Assembly (NCBI GenBank): GCA_937959265.1
Contig: CALGMA010000008.1
Location: 519,877-583,876, forward strand
Source of the DNA: an uncultured Anaerolineae bacterium
GTDB lineage: Bacteria; Chloroflexota; Anaerolineae; J036; Brachytrichaceae
Direction: 5' to 3'
Length of the DNA stretch: 64,000 bases
The position numbers and the translations under genes are program-made. Under the pieces are notes generated by a model. It did not search any database, had not been told where the DNA came from, and saw nothing but the letters and a program-made list of their open reading frames with translations. The number at the start of each line of letters is the position of its first letter. Position 1 is the stretch's first letter. Of this stretch, positions 10,589-18,378 are shown one piece after another.

Positions 10589-12883
10589 TTACTCCCCATA
10601 GCCCCCAACCACCGCCTGACCCAGCGCCAGCCCGCCGTCGTTGGGCGGCGCGGCGCGGTGTGTCAGCGCCTCGAACCCTGCTGCGCGCAGGCGCGGCAAC
10701 GTCCGCCGCAACAACTGCACGTTTTGGAACACGCCGCCGCTCAGCGCCACGACGTTCAGGCCGGTCTGTCGGCGCGCATGGTCGCTCGCTTGCGCGATCA
10801 GCTCGGCGAGGGTGTTGTGCAACTTGGCCGCGATGACCTGGCGCGCAACGCCGGCGCGCAGGTCGTCCACGATGCGGCGCAGCATCGGCGCGGGGTCGAG
10901 CACCAGCGCGCCACCTTCTGCCTCTGTCGCGGTCGCCCATTCATACTGTCCCTGTTCTGCGTCGTCGCAGAGCGCCTCCAGCTCAATCGCGGCTTGCGCT
11001 TCGTAGGTGACCGTTTGCCGCACCCCCATCAGCGCCGCGACGGCGTCGAACAGCCGACCCATGCTGCTGGTCGGGGGGCAGTTGAAACTGCGCTCTAGTT
11101 GTTGGCGCAGCGCGCGCCGCTCTTGGGGCGGACACGCCGACACGCACGGCAGGTCGTCGTCCCATGGGATGCCGGCCGCCCATAGGTGCGCCAGCGCCGC
11201 GCGATACGGCCGCTTAATGCTCGCATCGCCGCCGGGCAGTGGGACGTACTTCAGGTGCGCAGCCCGCGTGAACGTCCGGCAGTTGGCGACCAGCACTTCT
11301 CCGCCCCAGATTGCGCCGTCGCTTCCGTAGCCCGTGCCGTCGAAGCTGACGCCGATGGCATCCGCATCGGGGGCGAAGCCGTGTTCGGCCAGGCAGGCTG
11401 CGATGTGCGCGTGGTGATGCTGCACCTTCACCAGCGGCAGGTTGCGCTCCGCCGCGAAGCGCTCGGCCCACTGCGTGGAGAGGTAGCCGGGATGGAGGTC
11501 GCACGCCACCCGCTCCGGCGCGATGCGAAAGAGCTTGACGAAGTGCGCCAGGGCGCGCTCGAACGCTTGGAGCGTCTCCAGGTTCTCCATGTCGCCGATG
11601 TGCTGGCTGAGATAGGCTTGCCGATCGCGGGCAACGCAGAACGTCGCCTTAAGCTCGCCGCCGGCCGCGATGAGCGCCGGGACCGGCTGCGCCAGTCGAA
11701 CAGGGAAGGGCGCATAGCCGCGCGAGCGCCGGATGGGCAGCGCGCATCCGGCGAAGGCGCGCATCACGCTGTCGTCGCACCACATGTGGATGTCGCGGTT
11801 GTGCAGCAAGAACCCATCGGCCAGCGACGCCAGCCGGCGCAACGCTTCATCGTTGTCTTTGCAGATTGGCTCGTCGCTCAGGTTGCCGCTCGTCATCACC
11901 AGCGGCTGCGTCAGGCCGTCCAGCAGCAGGTAGTGCAGCGGCGAATAGGGCAGCATCAGGCCGACGTAGGCGTTGCCCGGCGCGACCAGCTCGCTCAACG
12001 GCGCGTCGGGCCGGCGGCGCAGCAGCACGATCGGCCGGGCTTTGCTCGTCAGCAGGGCGATCTCGTCATCGTCCATTTCGGCCAGCGCGCGCGCTGCGGT
12101 AAGGTCGCGCGCCATCACGGCGAATGGCTTGTCCCCCCGCCCTTTGCGCCGACGCAGGGCGCGCAGCGCGGCATCGTTTGTTGCGTCGCAGGCCAGATGA
12201 AAGCCGCCGATGCCTTTGACCGCGATGATCCGGCCGTCGCGCAGGGATGCCTGCGCGGCGCGGATGGCGTCGTCATCGTGTTGCGTCGGTTGGCCGGGCG
12301 CCTCGAACCACACGCGCGGCCCGCATGTTGGACACGCCACCGGTTGGGCGTGAAAGCGACGGTCGGTCGGGTCGTGATATTCGCGCGCGCATGCCGGGCA
12401 CATCGGAAAGGCCGACATCGTCGTGAGCGGACGGTCATAGGGGATGTCTTGGATGATGGTGAAGCGCGGCCCGCAGTTGGTGCAGTTGATGAACGGATAG
12501 CGATAGCGCCGGTCGGCGGGGTCGAACAGCTCGCGCAGGCAATCGTCGCAGATGCACACATCGGGCGAGATGGAGGTATTGGCCTCGGCGCGCGCTTCGC
12601 TCTCGACGATGACGAACGCCGATTCGCCGAGCGCCGGCACGTCTTCTACTTCGATGCTGTCCACCATCGCCAGCGGCGGCGGGTTGGCGCGCAGCTCGTG
12701 CAGGAATGCGGCCAGCGCGCTGGGCGCCCCTTCAACCTCGATGAACACGCCGCCGCTGTCGTTGCCCACGTGTCCGGCGAGCGCCAGCCGCTGGGCAAGG
12801 CCGAACACGAACGGCCGGAAGCCCACGCCCTGCACGATGCCCCGCACGATCAGCCGCCATCGCGCGCGCACACCGTCAGACAT
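10589..12883 (-). CDS. hypF: Hydrogenase maturation carbamoyltransferase HypF
   Basis: Makes the carbamoyl precursor of the active-site CN ligands and passes it to HypE. The 764-aa protein has all expected domains: acylphosphatase (GIVQGVGFRPFVFGLA, about 9-24), two zinc fingers (CICDDC...CTNCGPRF and CPACARE...CPTCGPR, about 105-190), a YrdC-like domain (about 200-390) and a C-terminal Kae1-like carbamoyltransferase with VQHHHAHIAACLAEHG and VALSGGVFQN. It is transcribed away from hypA; the 56-bp gap holds a TACAAT box for each direction. Confidence 0.95.
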   Translation of the reverse strand: MSDGVRARWRLIVRGIVQGVGFRPFVFGLAQRLALAGHVGNDSGGVFIEVEGAPSALAAFLHELRANPPPLAMVDSIEVEDVPALGESAFVIVESEARAEANTSISPDVCICDDCLRELFDPADRRYRYPFINCTNCGPRFTIIQDIPYDRPLTTMSAFPMCPACAREYHDPTDRRFHAQPVACPTCGPRVWFEAPGQPTQHDDDAIRAAQASLRDGRIIAVKGIGGFHLACDATNDAALRALRRRKGRGDKPFAVMARDLTAARALAEMDDDEIALLTSKARPIVLLRRRPDAPLSELVAPGNAYVGLMLPYSPLHYLLLDGLTQPLVMTSGNLSDEPICKDNDEALRRLASLADGFLLHNRDIHMWCDDSVMRAFAGCALPIRRSRGYAPFPVRLAQPVPALIAAGGELKATFCVARDRQAYLSQHIGDMENLETLQAFERALAHFVKLFRIAPERVACDLHPGYLSTQWAERFAAERNLPLVKVQHHHAHIAACLAEHGFAPDADAIGVSFDGTGYGSDGAIWGGEVLVANCRTFTRAAHLKYVPLPGGDASIKRPYRAALAHLWAAGIPWDDDLPCVSACPPQERRALRQQLERSFNCPPTSSMGRLFDAVAALMGVRQTVTYEAQAAIELEALCDDAEQGQYEWATATEAEGGALVLDPAPMLRRIVDDLRAGVARQVIAAKLHNTLAELIAQASDHARRQTGLNVVALSGGVFQNVQLLRRTLPRLRAAGFEALTHRAAPPNDGGLALGQAVVGGYGE

Positions 12884-12891
12884 CGCTCAGC

Positions 12892-12897
12892 ATTGTA
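12892..12897 (-). promoter_or_regulatory. TACAAT -10-like box 8 nt before hypF
   Basis: The minus strand reads TTACAAT, eight bases, then the hypF ATG. No Shine-Dalgarno is present in the eight bases, so a leaderless or very short leader transcript is implied. A -35 is not recognisable. Confidence 0.4.
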
Positions 12898-12926
12898 AGC
12901 ACCTTTCGGTCGGCCGCGCATCCCTT

Positions 12927-12932
12927 TACAAT
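12927..12932 (+). promoter_or_regulatory. TACAAT -10-like box 7 nt before hypA
   Basis: Plus strand TTTACAAT ends seven bases before the hypA ATG at 12940; there is no Shine-Dalgarno. A weak -35 candidate TTTCGG lies 17 bp upstream (12904-12909). Together with the hypF box this forms a compact divergent promoter. Confidence 0.4.
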
Positions 12933-12939
12933 TGCTCCG

Positions 12940-13320
12940 ATGCACGAGCTATCCATCGCTGCCAGCCTGGTCGAATCGGTCGAGCAAGCGGCGCGCCGGG
13001 CGGGGGCGCAGCGCGTCACGCAGGTGTTTCTGCGCCTGGGCGCGCTCTCCGGCGTGGCCAAAGATGCGCTGCTGTTCGGCTATGACGTTGCCACGGCGGG
13101 CACGCTGCTGGAAGGATCGCGCCTGACGATAGAGGACGTTGCGGTGGTCGTGCATTGTGATGATTGCCGGCGCGATGTGACGCTGCCGGGCATCCAGGAC
13201 TTTCGCTGTCCGGTATGCGGCCGGCCCTGCGCGCAGATCGTAGCGGGGCGGGAGCTAGAGATCACCGGCATCGAAATCGAAATGGCTGATGACGTGAGCC
13301 TTCGAGCAGAATCGGCCTGA
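12940..13320 (+). CDS. hypA: Hydrogenase nickel-incorporation protein HypA
   Basis: Nickel metallochaperone, 126 aa, that works with HypB to load Ni into the HoxH precursor. It begins MHELSIAASL, in which the N-terminal Met-His-Glu binds Ni. The structural zinc site is two CxxC motifs, CDDC and CPVC (about 71-93). First gene of the hypABCDE operon; 15 bp separate it from hypB. Length is normal for the family (110-130 aa). Confidence 0.95.
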   Translation: MHELSIAASLVESVEQAARRAGAQRVTQVFLRLGALSGVAKDALLFGYDVATAGTLLEGSRLTIEDVAVVVHCDDCRRDVTLPGIQDFRCPVCGRPCAQIVAGRELEITGIEIEMADDVSLRAESA

Positions 13321-13335
13321 CCGGAAGGGAGAAGT

Positions 13336-14010
13336 ATGGCGACGCGCTATCTCGAAATTCGACAGGGGGTGCTGAGCAAGAACGATCAACTGGCGGCCGG
13401 CCTGCGCGAACGCTTCGCGCGCGCCGGTCTCTTCGTCGTCAACCTGGTGTCCAGCCCCGGCGCCGGCAAGACCGCGCTGTTGGAGCGCACACTCGCCGAG
13501 ACGCGCGCCATGGGCCTGCAAGTAGCGGCGGTAGTGGGCGATTTGCAGACCGACAACGACGCGCGACGGCTGGCGCGCAGCGGCGCGCCCGTGCGCCAGA
13601 TCACCACGGACGGCATGTGTCATCTCGAAGCGGACATGCTGGCCGGTAAGCTGGAGGGCTGGGACCTCGACGCGCTCGATTTTTTGTTCATCGAGAACGT
13701 CGGCAACCTAGTGTGCCCCACGTGGTATGACCTGGGCGAGGACGTTCGGCTGGTGCTCCTCTCGGTGACCGAAGGCGAGGACAAGCCGTTGAAATATCCG
13801 GTGATGTTCAACTCCGCCGATGTCGCGGTGATCACCAAGACCGACCTAGCGGCGGCGTGCGAGTGCGATTTGGACGCGATGCGCGCCAACGTTCGCGCCG
13901 TGCGGCCGGGGATGCTGATCTTCGAGACCTCGGCCAAGACCGGCGCGGGACTGTCGGAGCTGATCGCCTTCTTGCTCGCGCAGCGCCGGGCGAAGTATCC
14001 AACCGCGTGA
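13336..14010 (+). CDS. hypB: Hydrogenase maturation GTPase HypB
   Basis: GTPase for Ni insertion, 224 aa. The G1 loop SSPGAGKTALLE is at about 39-50 and G4 VITKTD is at about 163-168. The dimer-bridging metal site residues are present as GMCHLEA. It lacks the N-terminal His-rich nickel-storage stretch seen in some HypB and has a TRY/EIRQGVL N-terminus of the short type. Strong Shine-Dalgarno GGAAGGGAG before the ATG. Confidence 0.95.
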   Translation: MATRYLEIRQGVLSKNDQLAAGLRERFARAGLFVVNLVSSPGAGKTALLERTLAETRAMGLQVAAVVGDLQTDNDARRLARSGAPVRQITTDGMCHLEADMLAGKLEGWDLDALDFLFIENVGNLVCPTWYDLGEDVRLVLLSVTEGEDKPLKYPVMFNSADVAVITKTDLAAACECDLDAMRANVRAVRPGMLIFETSAKTGAGLSELIAFLLAQRRAKYPTA

Positions 14011-14015
14011 GCGCG

Positions 14016-14037
14016 TAGGAGCAATATAGGAGCAATA
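14016..14037 (+). repeat. Tandem duplicated ribosome-binding segment before hypC
   Basis: The 11-mer TAGGAGCAATA occurs twice head-to-tail (14016-14026, 14027-14037). Each copy contains a TAGGAG Shine-Dalgarno; the second lies about eight bases before the hypC ATG at 14041. It looks like a recent local duplication. Confidence 0.8.
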
Positions 14038-14040
14038 GCG

Positions 14041-14361
14041 ATGTGCTTGGGTATTCCGGGTCGCGTTCAAGAAATCTATGAAGCGGACGGCATCCGCATG
14101 GGCAAGGTGAACTTCGGCGGCATCGTCAAAGAGGTGTGCCTTGACTACGTGCCGGAGATCGCCGTCGGAGACTACACCATCGTGCATGTCGGCTTTGCCA
14201 TCACCCGCATTGACGAGGCGTCGGCGCAGGAGAGCCTGCGCCTCTTCCAGGAGCTGGGCATGCTCGACGAGGAGTTGCGGCCCGAACAGCACGCGGGGGC
14301 GTCCGGCCCGCCGGCGTGTCCGGTTGACCCATGGGGCGGCGCAGCGTCGGATGAGCGATGA
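14041..14361 (+). CDS. hypC: Hydrogenase assembly chaperone HypC
   Basis: Small OB-fold chaperone (106 aa) that carries the Fe(CN)2CO unit with HypD and delivers it to the large subunit. The N-terminus MCLGIPGRV has the essential Cys2. Core motifs [19 protein letters not shown] and [13 protein letters not shown] are intact. After about residue 80 there is a 25-residue Pro/Gly-rich tail not typical of HypC. Its last four bases overlap the hypD start (ATGA). Confidence 0.95.
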   Translation: MCLGIPGRVQEIYEADGIRMGKVNFGGIVKEVCLDYVPEIAVGDYTIVHVGFAITRIDEASAQESLRLFQELGMLDEELRPEQHAGASGPPACPVDPWGGAASDER

Positions 14362-15461
14362 AGTACTTGGCCGAGTTTCGCGACGGTGAGATCGCGCAGC
14401 GCCTGGCCGCCGAAATCCGGCGCATGACCACGCGGCCCTGGGCGATCATGGAGGTGTGCGGCGGGCAGACGCATTCGATCATCCGCAACGGCATTGACCA
14501 ATTGCTGCCGCCGGAGATCGAGTTGATCCACGGCCCCGGCTGCCCGGTGTGCGTGACGCCGCTGGAGGTGATTGACAGGGCGCTGGCCATCGCCGCTCGC
14601 CCCGACGTGATCTTCTGCTCGTTTGGCGATATGCTGCGCGTGCCCGGCAGTCGCCATGACCTCTTCCGCGTCAAGAGCGAGGGGGGCGATGTGCGCGTGG
14701 TGTACTCGCCGTTGGACGCCGTGGCGATTGCGCGCGACAACCCCAATAAGCAGGTCGTCTTCTTCGGCATCGGCTTCGAGACCACGGCGCCGGCGAACGC
14801 GATGGCCGTCGTCGTCGCCAAGCGCCAGGGGCTAAAAAACTTCTCGATGCTCGTCTCGCACGTGCTGGTGCCGCCGGCTATCGAAGCGATCATGAATGCG
14901 CCGACCCATCGCGTGCAGGCCTTCCTCGCCGCTGGCCACGTGTGCAGCGTGATGGGCTACTGGCAATACCCGCCGCTGGCCGAGAAATATCGCGCGCCGA
15001 TCGTAGTGACCGGCTTCGAGCCGCTGGACATCCTGGAGGGCATCCGCCGCGCCGTGCGCCAGTTGGAAGCCGGCGCGGCCTACGTCGAGAACGCCTACCC
15101 GCGCGCCGTCACCTTGGAAGGCAATCGGCCGGCGCAGCGCATGCTGGCCGAGGTGTTCGAGCCTACCGACCGCGCCTGGCGCGGCATCGGCGTCATCCCC
15201 AACAGCGGCTGGCGCCTGCGCGACGCCTACCGCGAGTTCGACGCCGAAGCCCGCTTCGACGTCGCCGGCATCCGCGCGCAAGAATCGCCGATCTGCCGCA
15301 GCGGCGATGTGTTGCAGGGCAAGATCAAGCCGATTGAATGCCCGGCGTTCGGCAATCCGTGCACACCGCGCGCGCCCCTGGGCGCGACGATGGTGAGCAG
15401 CGAAGGCGCCTGCGCGGCCTACTACAACTACGGACGATTCAAATTGAGCAGCAAACCGTGA
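14358..15461 (+). CDS. hypD: Hydrogenase maturation protein HypD
   Basis: [4Fe-4S] scaffold (367 aa) on which the Fe(CN)2CO centre is built together with HypC. Recognisable motifs are [11 protein letters not shown] (about 34-44, the iron-binding Cys), [11 protein letters not shown] (about 59-69) and [10 protein letters not shown]. The C-terminal FeS ligands lie in CRSGDVLQG and [20 protein letters not shown]. Normal length. Translationally coupled to hypC; followed by a heptamer repeat then hypE. Confidence 0.95.
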   Translation: MKYLAEFRDGEIAQRLAAEIRRMTTRPWAIMEVCGGQTHSIIRNGIDQLLPPEIELIHGPGCPVCVTPLEVIDRALAIAARPDVIFCSFGDMLRVPGSRHDLFRVKSEGGDVRVVYSPLDAVAIARDNPNKQVVFFGIGFETTAPANAMAVVVAKRQGLKNFSMLVSHVLVPPAIEAIMNAPTHRVQAFLAAGHVCSVMGYWQYPPLAEKYRAPIVVTGFEPLDILEGIRRAVRQLEAGAAYVENAYPRAVTLEGNRPAQRMLAEVFEPTDRAWRGIGVIPNSGWRLRDAYREFDAEARFDVAGIRAQESPICRSGDVLQGKIKPIECPAFGNPCTPRAPLGATMVSSEGACAAYYNYGRFKLSSKP

Positions 15462-15517
15462 TCTTCTGTCTTCTGTCTTCTGTCTTCTGGCTTCTGGCTT
15501 CTGTCTTCTGGCTTCTC
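15462..15517 (+). repeat. Heptanucleotide tandem repeat, 8 copies of KCTTCTG, between hypD and hypE
   Basis: Immediately after the hypD stop come eight 7-bp units: TCTTCTG x4, GCTTCTG x2, TCTTCTG, then GCTTCTC. The array fills almost the whole hypD-hypE gap and ends three bases before the hypE ATG, leaving no Shine-Dalgarno. Copy number could affect translation of hypE. Confidence 0.9.
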
Positions 15518-15520
15518 AAT

Positions 15521-16576
15521 ATGCTCCCTGACTTCACCAACTGGTCCTGCCCGCTGCCGCTGCGCGATTACCCCCACGTCGTCATCGGCCATGGCGGCGG
15601 GGGAAAACTGACGGCCGAGCTGATCCAGCACCTGTTCGCGCCGGCCTTCGACGACGAGGCGCTGCGCCAAATGAGCGATGCTGCCGTCCTGGCGTTCGAT
15701 AGCGCGCGCCTGGCGGTCTCGACCGATTCGTTCGTGGTGCGGCCGTTGTTCTTCCCCGGCGGCTCGATCGGCGAGCTGGCCGTCAACGGCACGGTGAATG
15801 ATTTAGCCATGATGGGCGCGCGGCCGCTCTACCTGACCGCCGGCTTCATCGTCGAGGAGGGGTTGCCGCTGGCGCAGCTTGGCGCGATCGTCGCGCGCAT
15901 GGCTGCGGCGGCGCGCGCGGCCGGCGCGCGCGTTGTGGCCGGCGACACTAAGGTGGTGGACAAGGGCCATGGCGACGGCGTGTTCATCAACACGACCGGC
16001 ATCGGCCTCATCCCTGACGGCGTGCGCATCGGGCCGGATCGCGCCCGGCCAGGCGACTGCGTGCTGGTCAACGGCTCGATCGGCGATCATGGCATGGCCA
16101 TCATGAGCGTGCGCGAGGGCCTGGAGTTCGAGGCGACGATCGCCAGCGATACCGCGCCGCTATGCGACCTGGTCGCGGCGATGTTGGCGGTTGCGCCGGA
16201 CGCGATTCATGCCTTGCGCGACCCGACGCGCGGCGGCCTGGCTGCTGCGCTGAATGAGATCGCGACTGCTTCGCGCGTCGGCGTCCAGATTGATGAGCGC
16301 GCGCTCCCGGTGAACCCCGATGTGCAAGCCGCCTGCGACCTATTGGGCATGGATCCGCTCTACGTGGCCAACGAAGGGAAGCTGGTCGCGTTCGTCGCGC
16401 CGGAGGCGGCCGAGGCGATTCTGGCGCGCATGCGCGCGCATCCGTTGGGCCGCCGGGCCGCGATGATCGGACGAGTCGTGGAGCAGCCGGCCGGGGTGGT
16501 GGCGGCGCGCACGGCCATCGGCGGCGCGCGGGTTATCCCCATGCCGCTGGGCGAGCAGCTCCCGCGCATCTGTTAA
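15521..16576 (+). CDS. hypE: Hydrogenase maturation dehydratase HypE
   Basis: Converts the carbamoyl group received from HypF into a thiocyanate on its own C-terminal Cys, the CN donor for the active site. The 351-aa protein has the PurM/AIR synthetase fold: HGGGGKLTAELI near the N-terminus, VNGTVNDLAMMGARP and VVAGDTKVVDKGHGDGVFINTTG. It ends in LPRIC, the obligatory C-terminal Cys. ATG 15521 chosen because homology begins MLPDFTNWSCPLPL; the upstream in-frame extension only translates the heptamer repeat. Confidence 0.95.
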   Translation: MLPDFTNWSCPLPLRDYPHVVIGHGGGGKLTAELIQHLFAPAFDDEALRQMSDAAVLAFDSARLAVSTDSFVVRPLFFPGGSIGELAVNGTVNDLAMMGARPLYLTAGFIVEEGLPLAQLGAIVARMAAAARAAGARVVAGDTKVVDKGHGDGVFINTTGIGLIPDGVRIGPDRARPGDCVLVNGSIGDHGMAIMSVREGLEFEATIASDTAPLCDLVAAMLAVAPDAIHALRDPTRGGLAAALNEIATASRVGVQIDERALPVNPDVQAACDLLGMDPLYVANEGKLVAFVAPEAAEAILARMRAHPLGRRAAMIGRVVEQPAGVVAARTAIGGARVIPMPLGEQLPRIC

Positions 16577-16589
16577 GGAACGCTCTCAC

Positions 16590-17105
16590 ATGGCTGATAC
16601 CGCTTACCTCATGATCAGCGGCGCGACGACGGCCTATCGCGCCCCGGAGTTCGTTGCCGCGCTCAGCGCCCGATTTGCGCGCGTGATCACGGTGCAGACG
16701 CCGAACGCCATGCGCCTGATCAGCCCGCACGACCTGCGCCGCATCCCCAACAACCAACTGGTGGAGAGCTACTTTGATGCGCGCATCCTGCCGCGCCCGA
16801 TGCCTGGGCCGGTGTTGTTCGCGCCGTGCAACTTCAACTCGCTCAACAAGCTGGCCGGCGGCGTGGCCGATAACTTGGCGCTGTCCATCGTTGCCGAGAT
16901 GATCGGCTTTGGGCGGCCGGTGGTCGTCGCGCTGTCGCTGAACGAGCCGTTATTTGCCCATCCCATCGTTCGGGAGTCCGTCGCAACGCTAACCCGTTGG
17001 GGAGTCACAGTCGTCGAGCCGCAGGATGTGGGCCAGGGCCTGACCATGGCGCCGACCGAGGTTGTGCTGAAGGCGTTCTTCGCGCGCGCCGTCGCGGGTG
17101 GCTGA
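16590..17105 (+). CDS. HFCD-family flavoprotein of the hyp operon (unknown function)
   Basis: 171-aa protein resembling the phosphopantothenoylcysteine decarboxylase/HFCD flavoprotein fold: ISGATTAYRAPEFVAAL (N-terminal loop), LFAPCNFNSLNKLAGGVADN (the substrate/FMN clamp region) and ALSLNEPLFAHPIVRESVATL. The catalytic His of true decarboxylases, normally just before the central strand, is not seen (PRPMPGPVLFAP instead). Starts 13 bp after hypE, so it belongs to the hyp operon. A role in hydrogenase maturation or a flavin-dependent side reaction is only inferred. Coenzyme A biosynthesis seems unlikely because no CoaB domain is attached. Confidence 0.75.
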   Translation: MADTAYLMISGATTAYRAPEFVAALSARFARVITVQTPNAMRLISPHDLRRIPNNQLVESYFDARILPRPMPGPVLFAPCNFNSLNKLAGGVADNLALSIVAEMIGFGRPVVVALSLNEPLFAHPIVRESVATLTRWGVTVVEPQDVGQGLTMAPTEVVLKAFFARAVAGG

Positions 17106-17112
17106 CGGCCGG

Positions 17113-18066
17113 CTATTCAGCCGGCGTCGGCGCATCCGGCTCGATCAGCTCGCGCGCTTTTAATTCGGCCCAGAATGCCGGTGGGATGGGCGTGGCGAAG
17201 TCGGCGAGGTTCTGGTCTATCTCGCTCGGCTTTGCCATGCCGACGATCAGCGTTTGCACGGCCGGATGCGCGGCGGCGAACTGCATGGCCGCCGCGCGCA
17301 GCGAAACGCCATGCCCGGCGCATACGCGCTCGATCATCCGCGTCAGGCGCAGGATCGGCTCCGGCGCGGGCGCATACTGATAGCGTGCGCTCGGTTGCGC
17401 GCCGGTGGCCAAAATGCCGCCGTTGAAAACCCCAGCGGCGAAAATGCCGATCCCCTTCGACAAGGCGAGCGGAAAGGCCTCGCGCAGCGGCGCCTGCTCC
17501 AGCAACGTGTAGCGGCCGGCCAGGATGGCGCAATCGAGCGGGGCATGGCGCGCGAAGTCAACCAGAAATTCGGTCTGGTTCAGGCCGGCGCCGATGGCGC
17601 GGATCACCCCTTGCGCTTTTAGGTCCAGCAGCGTCGGATAGGCTTCATCCATGATCTGCGCGCGGTAGTCGCCGGCTTCCGGGTCGTGCACGTGGACGAT
17701 GTCCAAATGCGCCACGCCTAGGCGCGCGAGGCTGCCCTCTATGCTGCGCAGCACCGCATCGCGCGCGTAGCTGCGCGCTCCGGCGCCCTGCTGGCCGATG
17801 CGGTCCGGGTCGGGCAGCCAACCGACCTTTGTGCTGATCAGAAACCGGTCACGCGGGATGCCGCGCAGCGCCAGGCCAACGCGGATTTCAGATTGGCCGT
17901 TGGCGTAGAAGGGCGCGGTGTCCAGCAGGGTGATGCCGCGCTCGAGCGCGCGATGGATCGTCGCAATCGCGTCGGCTTCGCTCACGCCGTAGCCGAACGT
18001 GCGCTCCATCGAGCCGAGCGGCGCGCAGCCGAGGCCGAGCCGGGGAATCGAGCGGAAAAACCCCAT
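17113..18066 (-). CDS. Aldo/keto reductase
   Basis: NAD(P)H-dependent oxidoreductase, 317 aa. The TIM-barrel tetrad is visible: Asp and Tyr in LLDTAPFYANGQSE (about 45-58), Lys in ISTKVGW (about 77-83) and His in IVHVHDPE (about 123-130). Overall it resembles the D-threo-aldose/L-fucose dehydrogenase branch. It converges with the hyp operon, with only 7 bp between stops, and is probably unrelated to it. A TAAAAT box lies 11 nt before the ATG without a Shine-Dalgarno. Substrate cannot be assigned. Confidence 0.88.
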   Translation of the reverse strand: MGFFRSIPRLGLGCAPLGSMERTFGYGVSEADAIATIHRALERGITLLDTAPFYANGQSEIRVGLALRGIPRDRFLISTKVGWLPDPDRIGQQGAGARSYARDAVLRSIEGSLARLGVAHLDIVHVHDPEAGDYRAQIMDEAYPTLLDLKAQGVIRAIGAGLNQTEFLVDFARHAPLDCAILAGRYTLLEQAPLREAFPLALSKGIGIFAAGVFNGGILATGAQPSARYQYAPAPEPILRLTRMIERVCAGHGVSLRAAAMQFAAAHPAVQTLIVGMAKPSEIDQNLADFATPIPPAFWAELKARELIEPDAPTPAE

Positions 18067-18378
18067 AGACAGGCGGCATTTTAGCGCCTGGCAGCTGGCC
18101 GTTGGGAGTGCGACGGTCGAAATGCAAGGAGGTAACGAGTAGGAGTTGTAAATCGGACGTTGCGCTAGTGCAGCTTAGTGGATGGGCTGTGGTGCTGTGA
18201 CCATAAGCGTCGTCAGGTGCGTTCCTTGCAGGAAGAGAGCGCTTTGCTGATGTTTGTCAGGCGCAGATTGCAGTAATACACTAGGCTAGGCTCTTGTTAT
18301 CTTTCTGTTAAAGCGAGGGGCTGACAGCTGAATGAGTGTCCCAACTTCGTATTCGACTTTGCATCCTGGGAGGTTGTC
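18067..18378. other. Intergenic region between aldo/keto reductase and the STAND ATPase
   Basis: 312 bp without a convincing gene. It should hold the divergent promoters of both neighbours: TAAAAT on the minus strand (18078-18083) for the reductase, and a GGGAGG Shine-Dalgarno about five bases before the ATG at 18379. I saw no repeat or RNA gene. Confidence 0.5.

Noticed and set aside
11186..12898. 570-codon open frame antisense to hypF
   Set aside because: Exact shadow of a well-conserved gene in GC-rich DNA; no domain and compositional bias expected of antisense frames.
15462..15517. CRISPR array
   Set aside because: Units are 7 bp with no spacers; simple tandem repeat.
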